Positions 45,714 through 54,041 of a stretch of DNA of 64,000 nt are shown here, one piece after another (within the stretch, counting starts at the first letter, position 1; each line of letters starts with the position of its first letter). The translations under genes and the position numbers were made by a program. A model generated the notes under the pieces. It saw only the letters and a program-made list of their open reading frames with translations. It was not told the DNA's origin and ran no database searches. Source of the stretch: Desulfobulbus alkaliphilus (lineage in GTDB: Bacteria > Desulfobacterota > Desulfobulbia > Desulfobulbales > Desulfobulbaceae); assembly GCF_016918545.1 (NCBI RefSeq), contig NZ_JAFFQC010000007.1, positions 81,825-145,824 of the forward strand, given 5' to 3'.

Positions 45714-48329
45714 ATGAGCGTAAAAAAAAGATTCACCGGTACCGGCCGCCGCTACAAGACCAAGCGTAGTATCAAGATCATCGACCACCTGGCCCGTATC
45801 CTGATTTCCTTAGGTGGGGTGGGAACCATCATCGCCGTTATCGGGGTCTTTGTCTACCTAACCAGCGTGGTGGTCCCCCTCTTTGCCAAGGCGGAGAATA
45901 CCCTGCAGCATCAGGTTCCGCTCGGGGAGCGGAGTACTCATGATGTTGCTTTTCTGACCACCGATGAACATCTGCTGTCTGCCTGGGTTTTGGAGAACAA
46001 AGGATCGCAGGCACGTTCCTTCCGGCTCGACACCGGCGAAAACCTGATCAACGCTGAGTTGTCCGGCGGGGAAATTCCCAGCGCCTTTGCCTATGATCCC
46101 AATGCGGAAACTCTCGCCTCCGCTTTTGCCGACGGCCGAATTCAGCTGAGCCAGATTTCCATCAATACTGAATTTTTTGTCAACGAACAGAATCTGCCAG
46201 CCAACTTGCAGAACCTGGAGATTGGCCAGATCGCCACCTATGAGGGTGGTGTTATGCAGCGGACCCCGGTGGGTCAGTTACGCCGGCTTCGGCTGGACAT
46301 TGACGAACAGCCACCCATTGCCACTGGTCTTGAGCAAATACAACTCCTGGATTTTTCTGTCCTGCCCAGCGGTCCGGTGATCACCACGCTCACCGCCGAT
46401 GGAATGCTGCAGGTGCAGAACATCACTTCCCGCCGCAACATGCTTACCGGTCAAATAACCACCACGGTCAGCGGCGGCGAGATACAGCTGGATATTGACC
46501 AGCGCGGCATCCCCAAACGGCTGATGATTTCCGGACGCGGCGATACCGTTTATCTGATTTGGCCCGACGGCCACCTGTTGCGGGTGGATAGCCGAACTCT
46601 GAGCGATCTGCGGATTGCCGAGGAACTCACCCTGCTGCCGGAGCAGGATGCTGAAATCACCTCCCTCTCTTTTCTCATCGGCAAGACCACCCTGATGGTG
46701 GGTGATTCCCAAGGCCATATCCGGGCCTGGTTTCGGACTCGACCCGAGGGGGTGGCTACCGCCGACGGCTCCACCATGACCATGGTTCATAATTTGGACA
46801 AAGGTTCGGCCCCGGTGACCAGTCTCGGTGTCTCCATGCGGACCCGACTGATGAGCGCCGGTTTTGCCGACGGCAGCGTCCGAGTTTATCACGTGACCAG
46901 CAACCAGCTGCTGATTGAGGACCAGACCTTCTCAGGTCCGGTACTGGCGGTAAACCTGGCCCCCCGGGAAAATCTTGTAGCGGCTCTCACTCCAGACGGC
47001 TTCACCGCCTGGGGCCTGGATACCAAACATCCCGCCGCCAACATTCGGACCCTGTTCGGCAAGGTGCACTATGAGGGGATGAATGAACCTCGCCACGTCT
47101 GGCAATCGGCCAGCGCCACCGATGATTTTGAGCCTAAATACAGCCTGACTCCGTTGATTTTCGGAACTCTCAAGGCCACCTTTTATTCCATGATGTTCGG
47201 GGTGCCCCTGGCCCTGCTGGCGGCCATCTATACCAGTGAGTTCATGGAAAACTCCTACCTCCGCGCCCGGTTAAAACCCCTGGTGGAGGTCATGGAAAGC
47301 CTGCCCACCGTGGTTTTGGGTTTTCTGGCTGCCCTGGTGTTTGCCACCTTTGTTGAGGGGGCGGTGGCCGGGGTGCTGGCGGCCTTCATCACCGTACCGC
47401 TCTGCTTCGTCCTCATTGCCTACGGTCTGCAACTGCTGCCAGTGGACACTTTTATTCGGATGAGCCGGTTCCGCTTCTATTTTCTGATTTTTCTGGCTTT
47501 GCCGTTGGGAACTTTTCTTGCCGGCTATTTCGGTCCTTTTCTGGAATTTCTCCTTTTCTCCGGGGATATCAAGGCTTGGCTTGACGGCCAGGTAGGAACC
47601 GGAACCGGAGGCTGGTTCATCATGTTCCTGCCGGTTTCTCTCCTGGCGGTGATTTTCCTTGCTGCCGGCTGGCTCAATCCCTGGATTCGAGAAAAAACAC
47701 GCAACTATAGTCGGTTTAATAACGGCTTGGTGGAATTGAGCAAATTTGCCGCCGGAGCAGTGGTGGCGCTGGTTCTAGCCTGGCTGCTGGCTTCGCTGCT
47801 GACCTCGATAGGTTTCGACTCCCGGGGAGATTTCCCGGTCATCGGCCAGGTGATGGGAACCTACGTGCAGCGCAACGCCCTGGTGGTCGGTTTCGTCATG
47901 GGCTTTGCCATCATCCCGGCGGTATATACCATCGCCGAGGATGCTCTTTCCAGCGTACCCGAACACTTGCGGGCCGGTTCTCTGGCTTCCGGGGCCACTC
48001 CCTGGCAGACCGCGGTGAGGATCATCATTCCCACCGCCGCCAGCGGCCTTTTTTCAGCAGTGATGTTGGGCCTGGGCCGCGCGGTTGGCGAGACCATGAT
48101 AGTGTTGATGGCTACCGGTAATACTCCGGTGATGGAGTGGAACATCTTCAACGGCTTTCGGACCTTATCGGCCAATATCGCAGTGGAGTTACCGGAAGCA
48201 GTAATTTTCAGCACCCACTACCGGGTGCTCTTTCTGGCGGCTTTAACCTTGTTCCTGATGACCTTTGTCATTAACACCATAGCCGAAGTGATACGTCAAC
48301 GTTTCCGCAAGCGGGCCTATCAGCTTTAA
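45714..48329 (+). CDS. pstC: Phosphate ABC transporter permease, long form
   Basis: 871 aa, much longer than the ~320 aa PstC of E. coli. After an N-terminal membrane helix (about 30-60) comes a ~420-aa periplasmic domain of beta-rich repeats (LDTGENLINAELSGGEIPSAFAYDPN-like segments) resembling a beta-propeller. The permease core begins near residue 480 (SLTPLIFGTLKATFYSMMFG) and carries the PstC loop RAGSLASGATPWQTAVRIIIPTA. This long architecture is known in some proteobacteria. It starts with ATG and only a weak ribosome-binding site. Confidence 0.92.
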   Translation: MSVKKRFTGTGRRYKTKRSIKIIDHLARILISLGGVGTIIAVIGVFVYLTSVVVPLFAKAENTLQHQVPLGERSTHDVAFLTTDEHLLSAWVLENKGSQARSFRLDTGENLINAELSGGEIPSAFAYDPNAETLASAFADGRIQLSQISINTEFFVNEQNLPANLQNLEIGQIATYEGGVMQRTPVGQLRRLRLDIDEQPPIATGLEQIQLLDFSVLPSGPVITTLTADGMLQVQNITSRRNMLTGQITTTVSGGEIQLDIDQRGIPKRLMISGRGDTVYLIWPDGHLLRVDSRTLSDLRIAEELTLLPEQDAEITSLSFLIGKTTLMVGDSQGHIRAWFRTRPEGVATADGSTMTMVHNLDKGSAPVTSLGVSMRTRLMSAGFADGSVRVYHVTSNQLLIEDQTFSGPVLAVNLAPRENLVAALTPDGFTAWGLDTKHPAANIRTLFGKVHYEGMNEPRHVWQSASATDDFEPKYSLTPLIFGTLKATFYSMMFGVPLALLAAIYTSEFMENSYLRARLKPLVEVMESLPTVVLGFLAALVFATFVEGAVAGVLAAFITVPLCFVLIAYGLQLLPVDTFIRMSRFRFYFLIFLALPLGTFLAGYFGPFLEFLLFSGDIKAWLDGQVGTGTGGWFIMFLPVSLLAVIFLAAGWLNPWIREKTRNYSRFNNGLVELSKFAAGAVVALVLAWLLASLLTSIGFDSRGDFPVIGQVMGTYVQRNALVVGFVMGFAIIPAVYTIAEDALSSVPEHLRAGSLASGATPWQTAVRIIIPTAASGLFSAVMLGLGRAVGETMIVLMATGNTPVMEWNIFNGFRTLSANIAVELPEAVIFSTHYRVLFLAALTLFLMTFVINTIAEVIRQRFRKRAYQL

Positions 48330-48373
48330 ATGTCTTTTTCCCTGGAGCGATTTGTTGTTGAGCCGGAGGTACA

Positions 48374-50218
48374 GTGAGTCAAACAAGTTCTCAAACTGAT
48401 ATTAAAAATCCGGGTACCCCCGGGGGTTCCCGGACAACTGTCAGCAGTGGAGGAGGAACCGGACGGATCTGGCGAAAAACTCTGGGCCGAGGTTCCACCA
48501 TCTCAGCCCACGGCCAGCCCATGGTCTGGTTGGCCGGTGGAATGCTGGCCATTTGCGTGGTCATGATCATCGGCCTGGTGATCCTGGTGACTGTACGAGG
48601 GATGGCCACCTTCTGGCCCGGCCCCATGGTCAGTTTTGTGCTCGCCGATGGCAAGGTGGTCAGTGGCGAAATTACCCGTACCGGCTCCTATCTGCCCCGG
48701 CCGGAGCTTATTGCCGCCTTGCCTGAGGAATTCAGGAGCAAAGCGAAATCACTGCTGGCGGAAAATGACGGCATTTCTCAGCGCGAACTGGTCCGGACCG
48801 GTAATTTCGAGTTAGATGGCGATCATTTCAGTTGGGTCAGCGACTTTACCGTGACCGAAAGGCGGTATCCCCAATGGGGGATGGTGGTGGAACGACTCAC
48901 CTGGGGCCGTTTCTACGGAGAACCCCGTGAATTCTGGATTGACGGCGAACTGGTGGCCGATACCCCGGAAACCACCTGGTCCGCATTCAACGAATATCAT
49001 GCAGAAGTGCGCCAGCGCTGGCAGCAGAGACGACACCTGGAGAGGAAGGCTCTGGGTAAAATAAACCATGCTCAGGAACGGGCGCGTTTGCAGGTCCGGG
49101 CCGCGGAGATGGCAGCTCAACAGGCCCGGATGCAATATGGCAGCAGCTCCACGGAATATCTCCAGGCTCGGGAGGAACTGACCCGGCAGCAGGCGATCTA
49201 TGCCGAGGCTGACCAGGGATTCAGAGCCGAACATGCCCTGGTACGGGATCGAATCAATGCTCTCAACCGGGAAAACGACCGTTATCAGCTACGATTTGTC
49301 ACCTTTGATGGGTTCGAAAAAAACATGGGTCTGGCCGAGGTGGTCCGGGCCTATCCCGCCAATCAGCTCAGCCTGCTCAACCGGATCGGCATCTATCTGG
49401 ACCGCTGGGTTGAGTTCCTGCGTGACGATCCCCGCGAGGCCAACAGCGAGGGAGGAGTTTTTCCGGCCATCTTCGGCACCGTGGTCATGACCCTGATCAT
49501 GTGTATCTGCGTGGTGCCCTTTGGGGTTCTCGCCGCCCTTTACCTGCGGGAGTATGCCAAGGCCGGACCGTTGATCAGTACCATCCGCATCGCGATCAAC
49601 AACCTGGCTGGTGTACCCAGCATTGTCTACGGAGTTTTCGGGCTGGGCTTTTTCTGCTACCTGGTGGGAGGCACTATCGATCAGATTTTCTTCAGCGCCA
49701 AGTTGCCTTCACCAACCTTCGGGACCGGCGGTATCCTTTGGGCCAGTTTGACTTTGGCCCTCCTTACCCTGCCGGTGGTTATCGTAGCCACTGAGGAAGC
49801 TCTGGCGGCGGTCCCCAGCTCCATGCGGGAAGGTTCTTATGCCTCCGGGGCCAGTAAATGGCAGACCATGCAGCGAATCGTGCTGCCCAGGGCCATGCCT
49901 GGCATTATGACCGGGATGATCCTGGCCATGGCCCGTGGAGCTGGCGAGGTGGCCCCCCTGATGCTGGTAGGGGCGGTTAAATTAGCCCCGGAATTGCCAA
50001 TCGATGGTTTCGCGCCTTTCGTTCACCTGGAACGAAGCTTCATGCACCTGGGTTTCCATATTTATGATCTCGGCTTCCAAAGCCAGAACAGCGAAGCTGC
50101 TATCCCCATGGTCTTTACCACCACTCTGCTGCTGATTCTGATCATTACCCTGCTCAACCTGGGAGCGATTTATATGCGGAACCGGTTGCGACGTAAATTC
50201 GTGGTCAGCGCTATCTGA
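48374..50218 (+). CDS. pstA: Phosphate ABC transporter permease, long form
   Basis: 614 aa from GTG 48374 with GGAGG about 6 nt upstream. One N-terminal helix (about 55-80) is followed by a ~270-aa periplasmic insertion ending in a long charged coiled coil (about residues 200-320). The permease core then starts near residue 350 (EGGVFPAIFGTVVMTLIMCICV) and ends LLNLGAIYMRNRLRRKF. It has the EAA-type loop MREGSYASGASKWQTMQRIVLP. It pairs with PstC; the two extended periplasmic parts presumably interact. Confidence 0.92.
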   Translation: MSQTSSQTDIKNPGTPGGSRTTVSSGGGTGRIWRKTLGRGSTISAHGQPMVWLAGGMLAICVVMIIGLVILVTVRGMATFWPGPMVSFVLADGKVVSGEITRTGSYLPRPELIAALPEEFRSKAKSLLAENDGISQRELVRTGNFELDGDHFSWVSDFTVTERRYPQWGMVVERLTWGRFYGEPREFWIDGELVADTPETTWSAFNEYHAEVRQRWQQRRHLERKALGKINHAQERARLQVRAAEMAAQQARMQYGSSSTEYLQAREELTRQQAIYAEADQGFRAEHALVRDRINALNRENDRYQLRFVTFDGFEKNMGLAEVVRAYPANQLSLLNRIGIYLDRWVEFLRDDPREANSEGGVFPAIFGTVVMTLIMCICVVPFGVLAALYLREYAKAGPLISTIRIAINNLAGVPSIVYGVFGLGFFCYLVGGTIDQIFFSAKLPSPTFGTGGILWASLTLALLTLPVVIVATEEALAAVPSSMREGSYASGASKWQTMQRIVLPRAMPGIMTGMILAMARGAGEVAPLMLVGAVKLAPELPIDGFAPFVHLERSFMHLGFHIYDLGFQSQNSEAAIPMVFTTTLLLILIITLLNLGAIYMRNRLRRKFVVSAI

Positions 50219-50249
50219 GTATTAATTGAATGACAGGAGTTGGGTGACA

Positions 50250-51155
50250 ATGGAACAACAAGTTGTAATGGATAAGATGGCTACCAACGGCGATGGTAAT
50301 CCCCTGCCTCTTTTCAAAGAGCGCCGCACCAACGACCGCCTCCAGGCCATTGCTGCCGGCAAGTGGTTTCCTCCGGAGGTGGATGCCAGAATCGACAAGG
50401 AGGAGATCGTTCTCGACATTGAGAAGTTTTGCCTCTGGTACGGGAAGGATCAAGCTCTTTTCGATATTTCGATGAAGATCCCCTATGGGAAGGTTACCGC
50501 CCTGATCGGTCCTTCCGGTTGCGGCAAATCAACCCTGCTCCGTTCGGTCAACCGACTCAATGACCTGGTGGATTCGGTCAGCATTGGCGGAAATATGCGT
50601 CTTTTCGGCGATTCCATTTACGATAAGGGAGTGGATGTCATTGAACTGCGTAAACGGATGGGCATGGTGGCTCAGAAACCCAATCCTTTCCCCATGACCA
50701 TCTACGAAAATGTGATCTATCCTCTGCGGATTGACGGGATCAACGACCGTAAGGTACTCAACGAAGTCTGTGAAAAATCCCTGCGGGGAGCTGCTCTGTG
50801 GGACGAGGTCAAGGATCGCTTGCAACAGAGTGCGCTGGGGCTTTCTGGCGGTCAACAGCAGCGGCTCTGCGTGGCTCGAGCCATCGCCTCCGAGCCCGAG
50901 ATGCTGCTGATGGACGAGCCCTGCTCGGCCCTGGATCCCATTGCCACAGCTAAAATCGAAGACCTGATCGACCAGTTGCGGGGAACCTATACCATCCTGA
51001 TCGTCACTCACAATATGCAGCAGGCTGCCCGGGTCAGTGATTACACCGCCTTCATGTATCTGGGACAGCTGGTGGAGTATGGACCGACCCTCTCACTCTT
51101 CAAGAAACCCAAGTTGAAGGAAACCGAGGACTATATCACCGGCCGTTTCGGATAA
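50250..51155 (+). CDS. pstB: Phosphate ABC transporter, ATP-binding protein
   Basis: 301 aa from ATG 50250 (AGGAG 9 nt upstream); a TTG at 50226 is in frame. About 40 residues longer at the N-terminus than E. coli PstB. Motifs are intact: [60 protein letters not shown] and [16 protein letters not shown]. The last two are typical of PstB. Fourth gene of the pst operon. Confidence 0.96.
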   Translation: MEQQVVMDKMATNGDGNPLPLFKERRTNDRLQAIAAGKWFPPEVDARIDKEEIVLDIEKFCLWYGKDQALFDISMKIPYGKVTALIGPSGCGKSTLLRSVNRLNDLVDSVSIGGNMRLFGDSIYDKGVDVIELRKRMGMVAQKPNPFPMTIYENVIYPLRIDGINDRKVLNEVCEKSLRGAALWDEVKDRLQQSALGLSGGQQQRLCVARAIASEPEMLLMDEPCSALDPIATAKIEDLIDQLRGTYTILIVTHNMQQAARVSDYTAFMYLGQLVEYGPTLSLFKKPKLKETEDYITGRFG

Positions 51156-51360
51156 CTGTCGACAATGGAAAGAGCCACGACAAAGGCGGAATATGCTTGT
51201 AACCAGGCGTTTTTACTTTATCTGCCAGCAGGTCTGGTGGACCCTTTCCAGAACAGCTCAATGTAGATAAACAGGGATTGGGAGTGGTAAGCCGGGACGG
51301 CAAACCTATCCGCCCTACATTCAATCCATCCCATTACAACAACACAAAGGAGAAAAGAAT

Positions 51361-52290
51361 ATGAAACAAACGATTGTTGCCGTGGCGCTGGTTGCAGGCT
51401 TGAGTTGTACTCTTGGCTGCACCTCCAACTCCAACAAGTCGGTTGCCGGTAACGAAGTTACTCACGCTGCCGCAGAGGTAACTGCCCAGTATGACCAGGT
51501 AACTGCCCAGTATGATCGTGACGGTTTCGCCACCCGAATGGATCAGCGGGGGCACCTCTGGGTTTTCTATGCCGACAGCAAGGCCTTGGCTGAATACGAC
51601 AGCAAGGGCGCTCCGGCGGTTCATAACGTTCGCCCACTGGCCGGTCCGGACCGCATAACCATGAAAGAAGTTGAAGAGGGCACCATCAATGCATACTTGC
51701 TGGCCAAGCCCGGCTTTGTCACCCGGATGGACCAGCGCGGCCACCTCTGGGTATTCTATACCGGCAGCAAGGCCCTGGCCGAATATGACAGCGAGGGCGC
51801 TCCGGCTGTTCATAATGTCCGACCCCTGGCCGGGCCGGACCGCATAACCATGAAAGAAGTTGAAGAGGGCACCATCGACGCCTACTTGCTGGCCAAGCCC
51901 GGCTTTGTCACCCGGATGGACCAGCGTGGCCACCTCTGGGTATTCTATACCGGCAGCAAGGCCCTGGCCGAATATGACAGCGAGGGCGCTCCGGCTGTTC
52001 ATAACGTCCGACCCCTGGCCGGGCCGGACCGCATAACCATGAAAGAGGTTGAAGAGGGCACCATCGACGCCTACTTGCAGGCCATATCCGGCTTTGTCAC
52101 CCGAATGGATCGGCGCGGCCATCTCTGGGTGTTCCATGCCGACAGCAAGGCCCTGGCCGAATATGACAGCAAGGGTGCTCCGGCGGTTCATAACGTCCGA
52201 CCCCTGGCCGGGCCGGACCGCATAACCATGAAAGAGGTTGACGAGGGCACCATCGACGCCTTTCTCAAAGCCAAGGGTTATGGGATATAA
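51361..52290 (+). CDS. Lipoprotein with four near-identical 63-aa tandem repeats
   Basis: 309 aa from ATG 51361 (AAAGGAG 8 nt upstream). Signal peptide with lipobox TLGC. A 7-aa doublet (VTAQYDQ) precedes four repeats of 63 aa that begin at residues ~56, 119, 182 and 245. Each has GxxTRMDxRGHLWVF, SKALAEYDSxGAP and VHNVRPLAGPDRITMKEV. The DNA period is exactly 189 bp (repeat starts at 51523, 51712, 51901 and 52090) and adjacent units are nearly identical, a sign of recent expansion. Family not recognised. It sits between pstB and phoU, so a phosphate-related surface role is possible but unproven. Confidence 0.85.
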   Translation: MKQTIVAVALVAGLSCTLGCTSNSNKSVAGNEVTHAAAEVTAQYDQVTAQYDRDGFATRMDQRGHLWVFYADSKALAEYDSKGAPAVHNVRPLAGPDRITMKEVEEGTINAYLLAKPGFVTRMDQRGHLWVFYTGSKALAEYDSEGAPAVHNVRPLAGPDRITMKEVEEGTIDAYLLAKPGFVTRMDQRGHLWVFYTGSKALAEYDSEGAPAVHNVRPLAGPDRITMKEVEEGTIDAYLQAISGFVTRMDRRGHLWVFHADSKALAEYDSKGAPAVHNVRPLAGPDRITMKEVDEGTIDAFLKAKGYGI

Positions 52291-52516
52291 AGAGTGTTAT
52301 TAATGCAACCCCGGCCGCTTCTGATCCTGCGGCGATCGACCATACTCAAAGTCAGTGCCTATCCAGAAACGGTTATTTTTCCCTGACTCTTTATTGCACT
52401 GTATGATGTATTCCTTGGAATTGTACTTCTATTCCTTTGATTACCTTTGCCGACGCACCTCGATGCAGACAAAGTATCCCATTTCTGGATTGACTCTGGT
52501 CAGGGTTTGACTCTTT
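52291..52516. other. Spacer before repeat copy
   Basis: About 225 bp after the repeat lipoprotein without an assignable feature; with the repeat and the phoU leader it makes a 500-bp gene-free stretch. Confidence 0.5.
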
Positions 52517-52734
52517 CCTGGATCCGTCAGCGTTCGTCCGTGCGTCAGCTTTATTGCCGGTGACCGTTCGATTAAAGTACACTATATCGGACGGTTACCG
52601 GCAATGAAGATGGCGTGCGGTCGGACGCCCCCAAGGGCAGCTGGTGAAGGTTGTTATCAAGGGTTCCACTGCAATTATAATCTGATTACAGCAGGATATA
52701 TCCACAACAAGCGTCCAGCCGTCACGGATTCATG
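52517..52734 (+). repeat. MITE-like element, full-length 218-bp copy upstream of phoU
   Basis: Starts CCTGGATCCGTCAGCG and ends GTCACGGATTCATG, where the usual terminal CAGG reads CATG. Central arms GCCGGTGACCGTTCGAT and ATCGGACGGTTACCGGC pair over 17 bp with G-T wobbles. Flanks TCTTT and TCGTT match at 4 of 5. It lies within the pst-phoU stretch, 57 bp before the phoU start. Confidence 0.88.
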
Positions 52735-52791
52735 TCGTTGCCAAAGAGAAACCTGCCGGGGGGGGAGCCCCTCCACAAAGGATTGCCCATT

Positions 52792-53454
52792 ATGTCCCAG
52801 ATATTTTTACGTGAGATTGAAAAAATCAAGGCCCAGTTGGTCTATCTCTTCAAGATGGTGGAAATGAATTATACCCTGTCCTGTCGCTCCCTTAACGAAG
52901 GCGATATGGCGGCGGCCCAGGAAGTATTTCGCCGCGAGAGGGAGATTGATGACAAAAAAATCGACATTCAGGAGGAGTGTTTTAAAATAGTTGCTCTCCA
53001 TCAACCAGTGGCCTTCGATCTCCGCTTTCTCATGGCTACCCTCAAGTTCAATAACGATCTTGAACGAATTGCTGACTTGGCCGCGAGTATCGCCAACCGG
53101 GCCCAGATCCTCAATAAAATGCCGCCGGTCGATCTGCCCTTCGATGTCGACAGCATGTCCAACCACGTTCACTCCATGCTGACGCGCAGTCTCGATGCCC
53201 TGATCAATTTGGATCAGGATCTGGCGAAGGCGGTACTGAACGACGAAGAAGCGGTCAATGAAATACATCGCTCCAACTTGCAGGCGATTAAGAAATTGAT
53301 CGTCAAGAACCAGGAAAATATTGACGCGCTGCTCAATTACCTGGCAGTCTCCCGCTATATGGAACGAATCGCCGAATATGTGACCAACCTCTCGGAAGAA
53401 GTGGTCTACATTATTGAAGGAGAAATTATTCAACATCCCCACCAGGACAAATAA
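52792..53454 (+). CDS. phoU: Phosphate signalling protein PhoU
   Basis: 220 aa from ATG 52792 (AAAGGA upstream); an in-frame ATG at 52732 arises from the repeat's terminus and is unlikely. Two three-helix PhoU halves are visible, each with the metal-binding E/D-x-x-x-D pattern: LMATLKFNNDLERIADLAASI and LAVSRYMERIAEYVTNLSEE. PhoU links the Pst transporter to the PhoR-type kinase and limits phosphate uptake. Last gene of the pst cluster, separated from pstB by the repeat lipoprotein and a repeat copy. Confidence 0.95.
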   Translation: MSQIFLREIEKIKAQLVYLFKMVEMNYTLSCRSLNEGDMAAAQEVFRREREIDDKKIDIQEECFKIVALHQPVAFDLRFLMATLKFNNDLERIADLAASIANRAQILNKMPPVDLPFDVDSMSNHVHSMLTRSLDALINLDQDLAKAVLNDEEAVNEIHRSNLQAIKKLIVKNQENIDALLNYLAVSRYMERIAEYVTNLSEEVVYIIEGEIIQHPHQDK

Positions 53455-54041
53455 ACGTCCATCCATTCTTCCATTGGCGATGGATGTGGTTGTGCCAGCC
53501 GCCCTCCCATCGCCAGTGAGTCCTCCCGCCGAACTTTTTTTTGCAATTCCCTGATACCAGAGCGATCATATACCTGATCAGGGTTCGCACCTGTCTGATG
53601 CATCAGGCTCTTCTCTTGTACGCAGGTACGGATTCCTCCGATTTGTGCCGACGTGGCCGAACGTTATAGCCCTCTTGTACCGACACTTGCTCGGTGCAAG
53701 AAGGGGTGCCTGTAATTGCCTTGCGCGAGCATCGTGCAGCATTCCTTCTGGAGCATACTGACAGCCCGTTTGGTTATTCATTATTGAGGTTGAATTTTTT
53801 TGTTTTTTGGGCTTGTTTAAGCACAGTGTAAGCAGAGAATTTTCTCCTCTGAACCGATAAAGAGGAAACCTGGTTGATTTCCCAGTCTACATGCACTGGA
53901 CATACTTTTTCTCGCACGGCCAGAGATAATCAGGAATCAGCTTAACCCGGCAGTGTGCTTCCCAAACGAGGCATGACAAGGCAAATCTTTCTCTGCCTGA
54001 ATGCTTGGACCTTTCGGCCAATTTAACAGGAAACACTTGCA
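53455..54041. other. Gene-free spacer with one hairpin
   Basis: About 590 bp without a convincing gene. An imperfect hairpin, CTTGTACCGA/TCGGTGCAAG at 53674-53700, is the only structure seen, with no T-run. The rest is AT-richer near 53790-53830, possibly the promoter area of the downstream hybrid kinase. Confidence 0.45.

Noticed and set aside
51334..52191. Long minus-strand frame of 285 codons opposite the repeat lipoprotein
   Set aside because: It exists because a stop-free antisense frame is copied four times by the 189-bp tandem repeat; the plus frame has a lipobox, ribosome-binding site and consistent repeats.
51523..52290. Evenly spaced repeats resembling an array
   Set aside because: The units are 189 bp, contiguous, and encode protein; there are no short repeats alternating with unique spacers, so it is not CRISPR.
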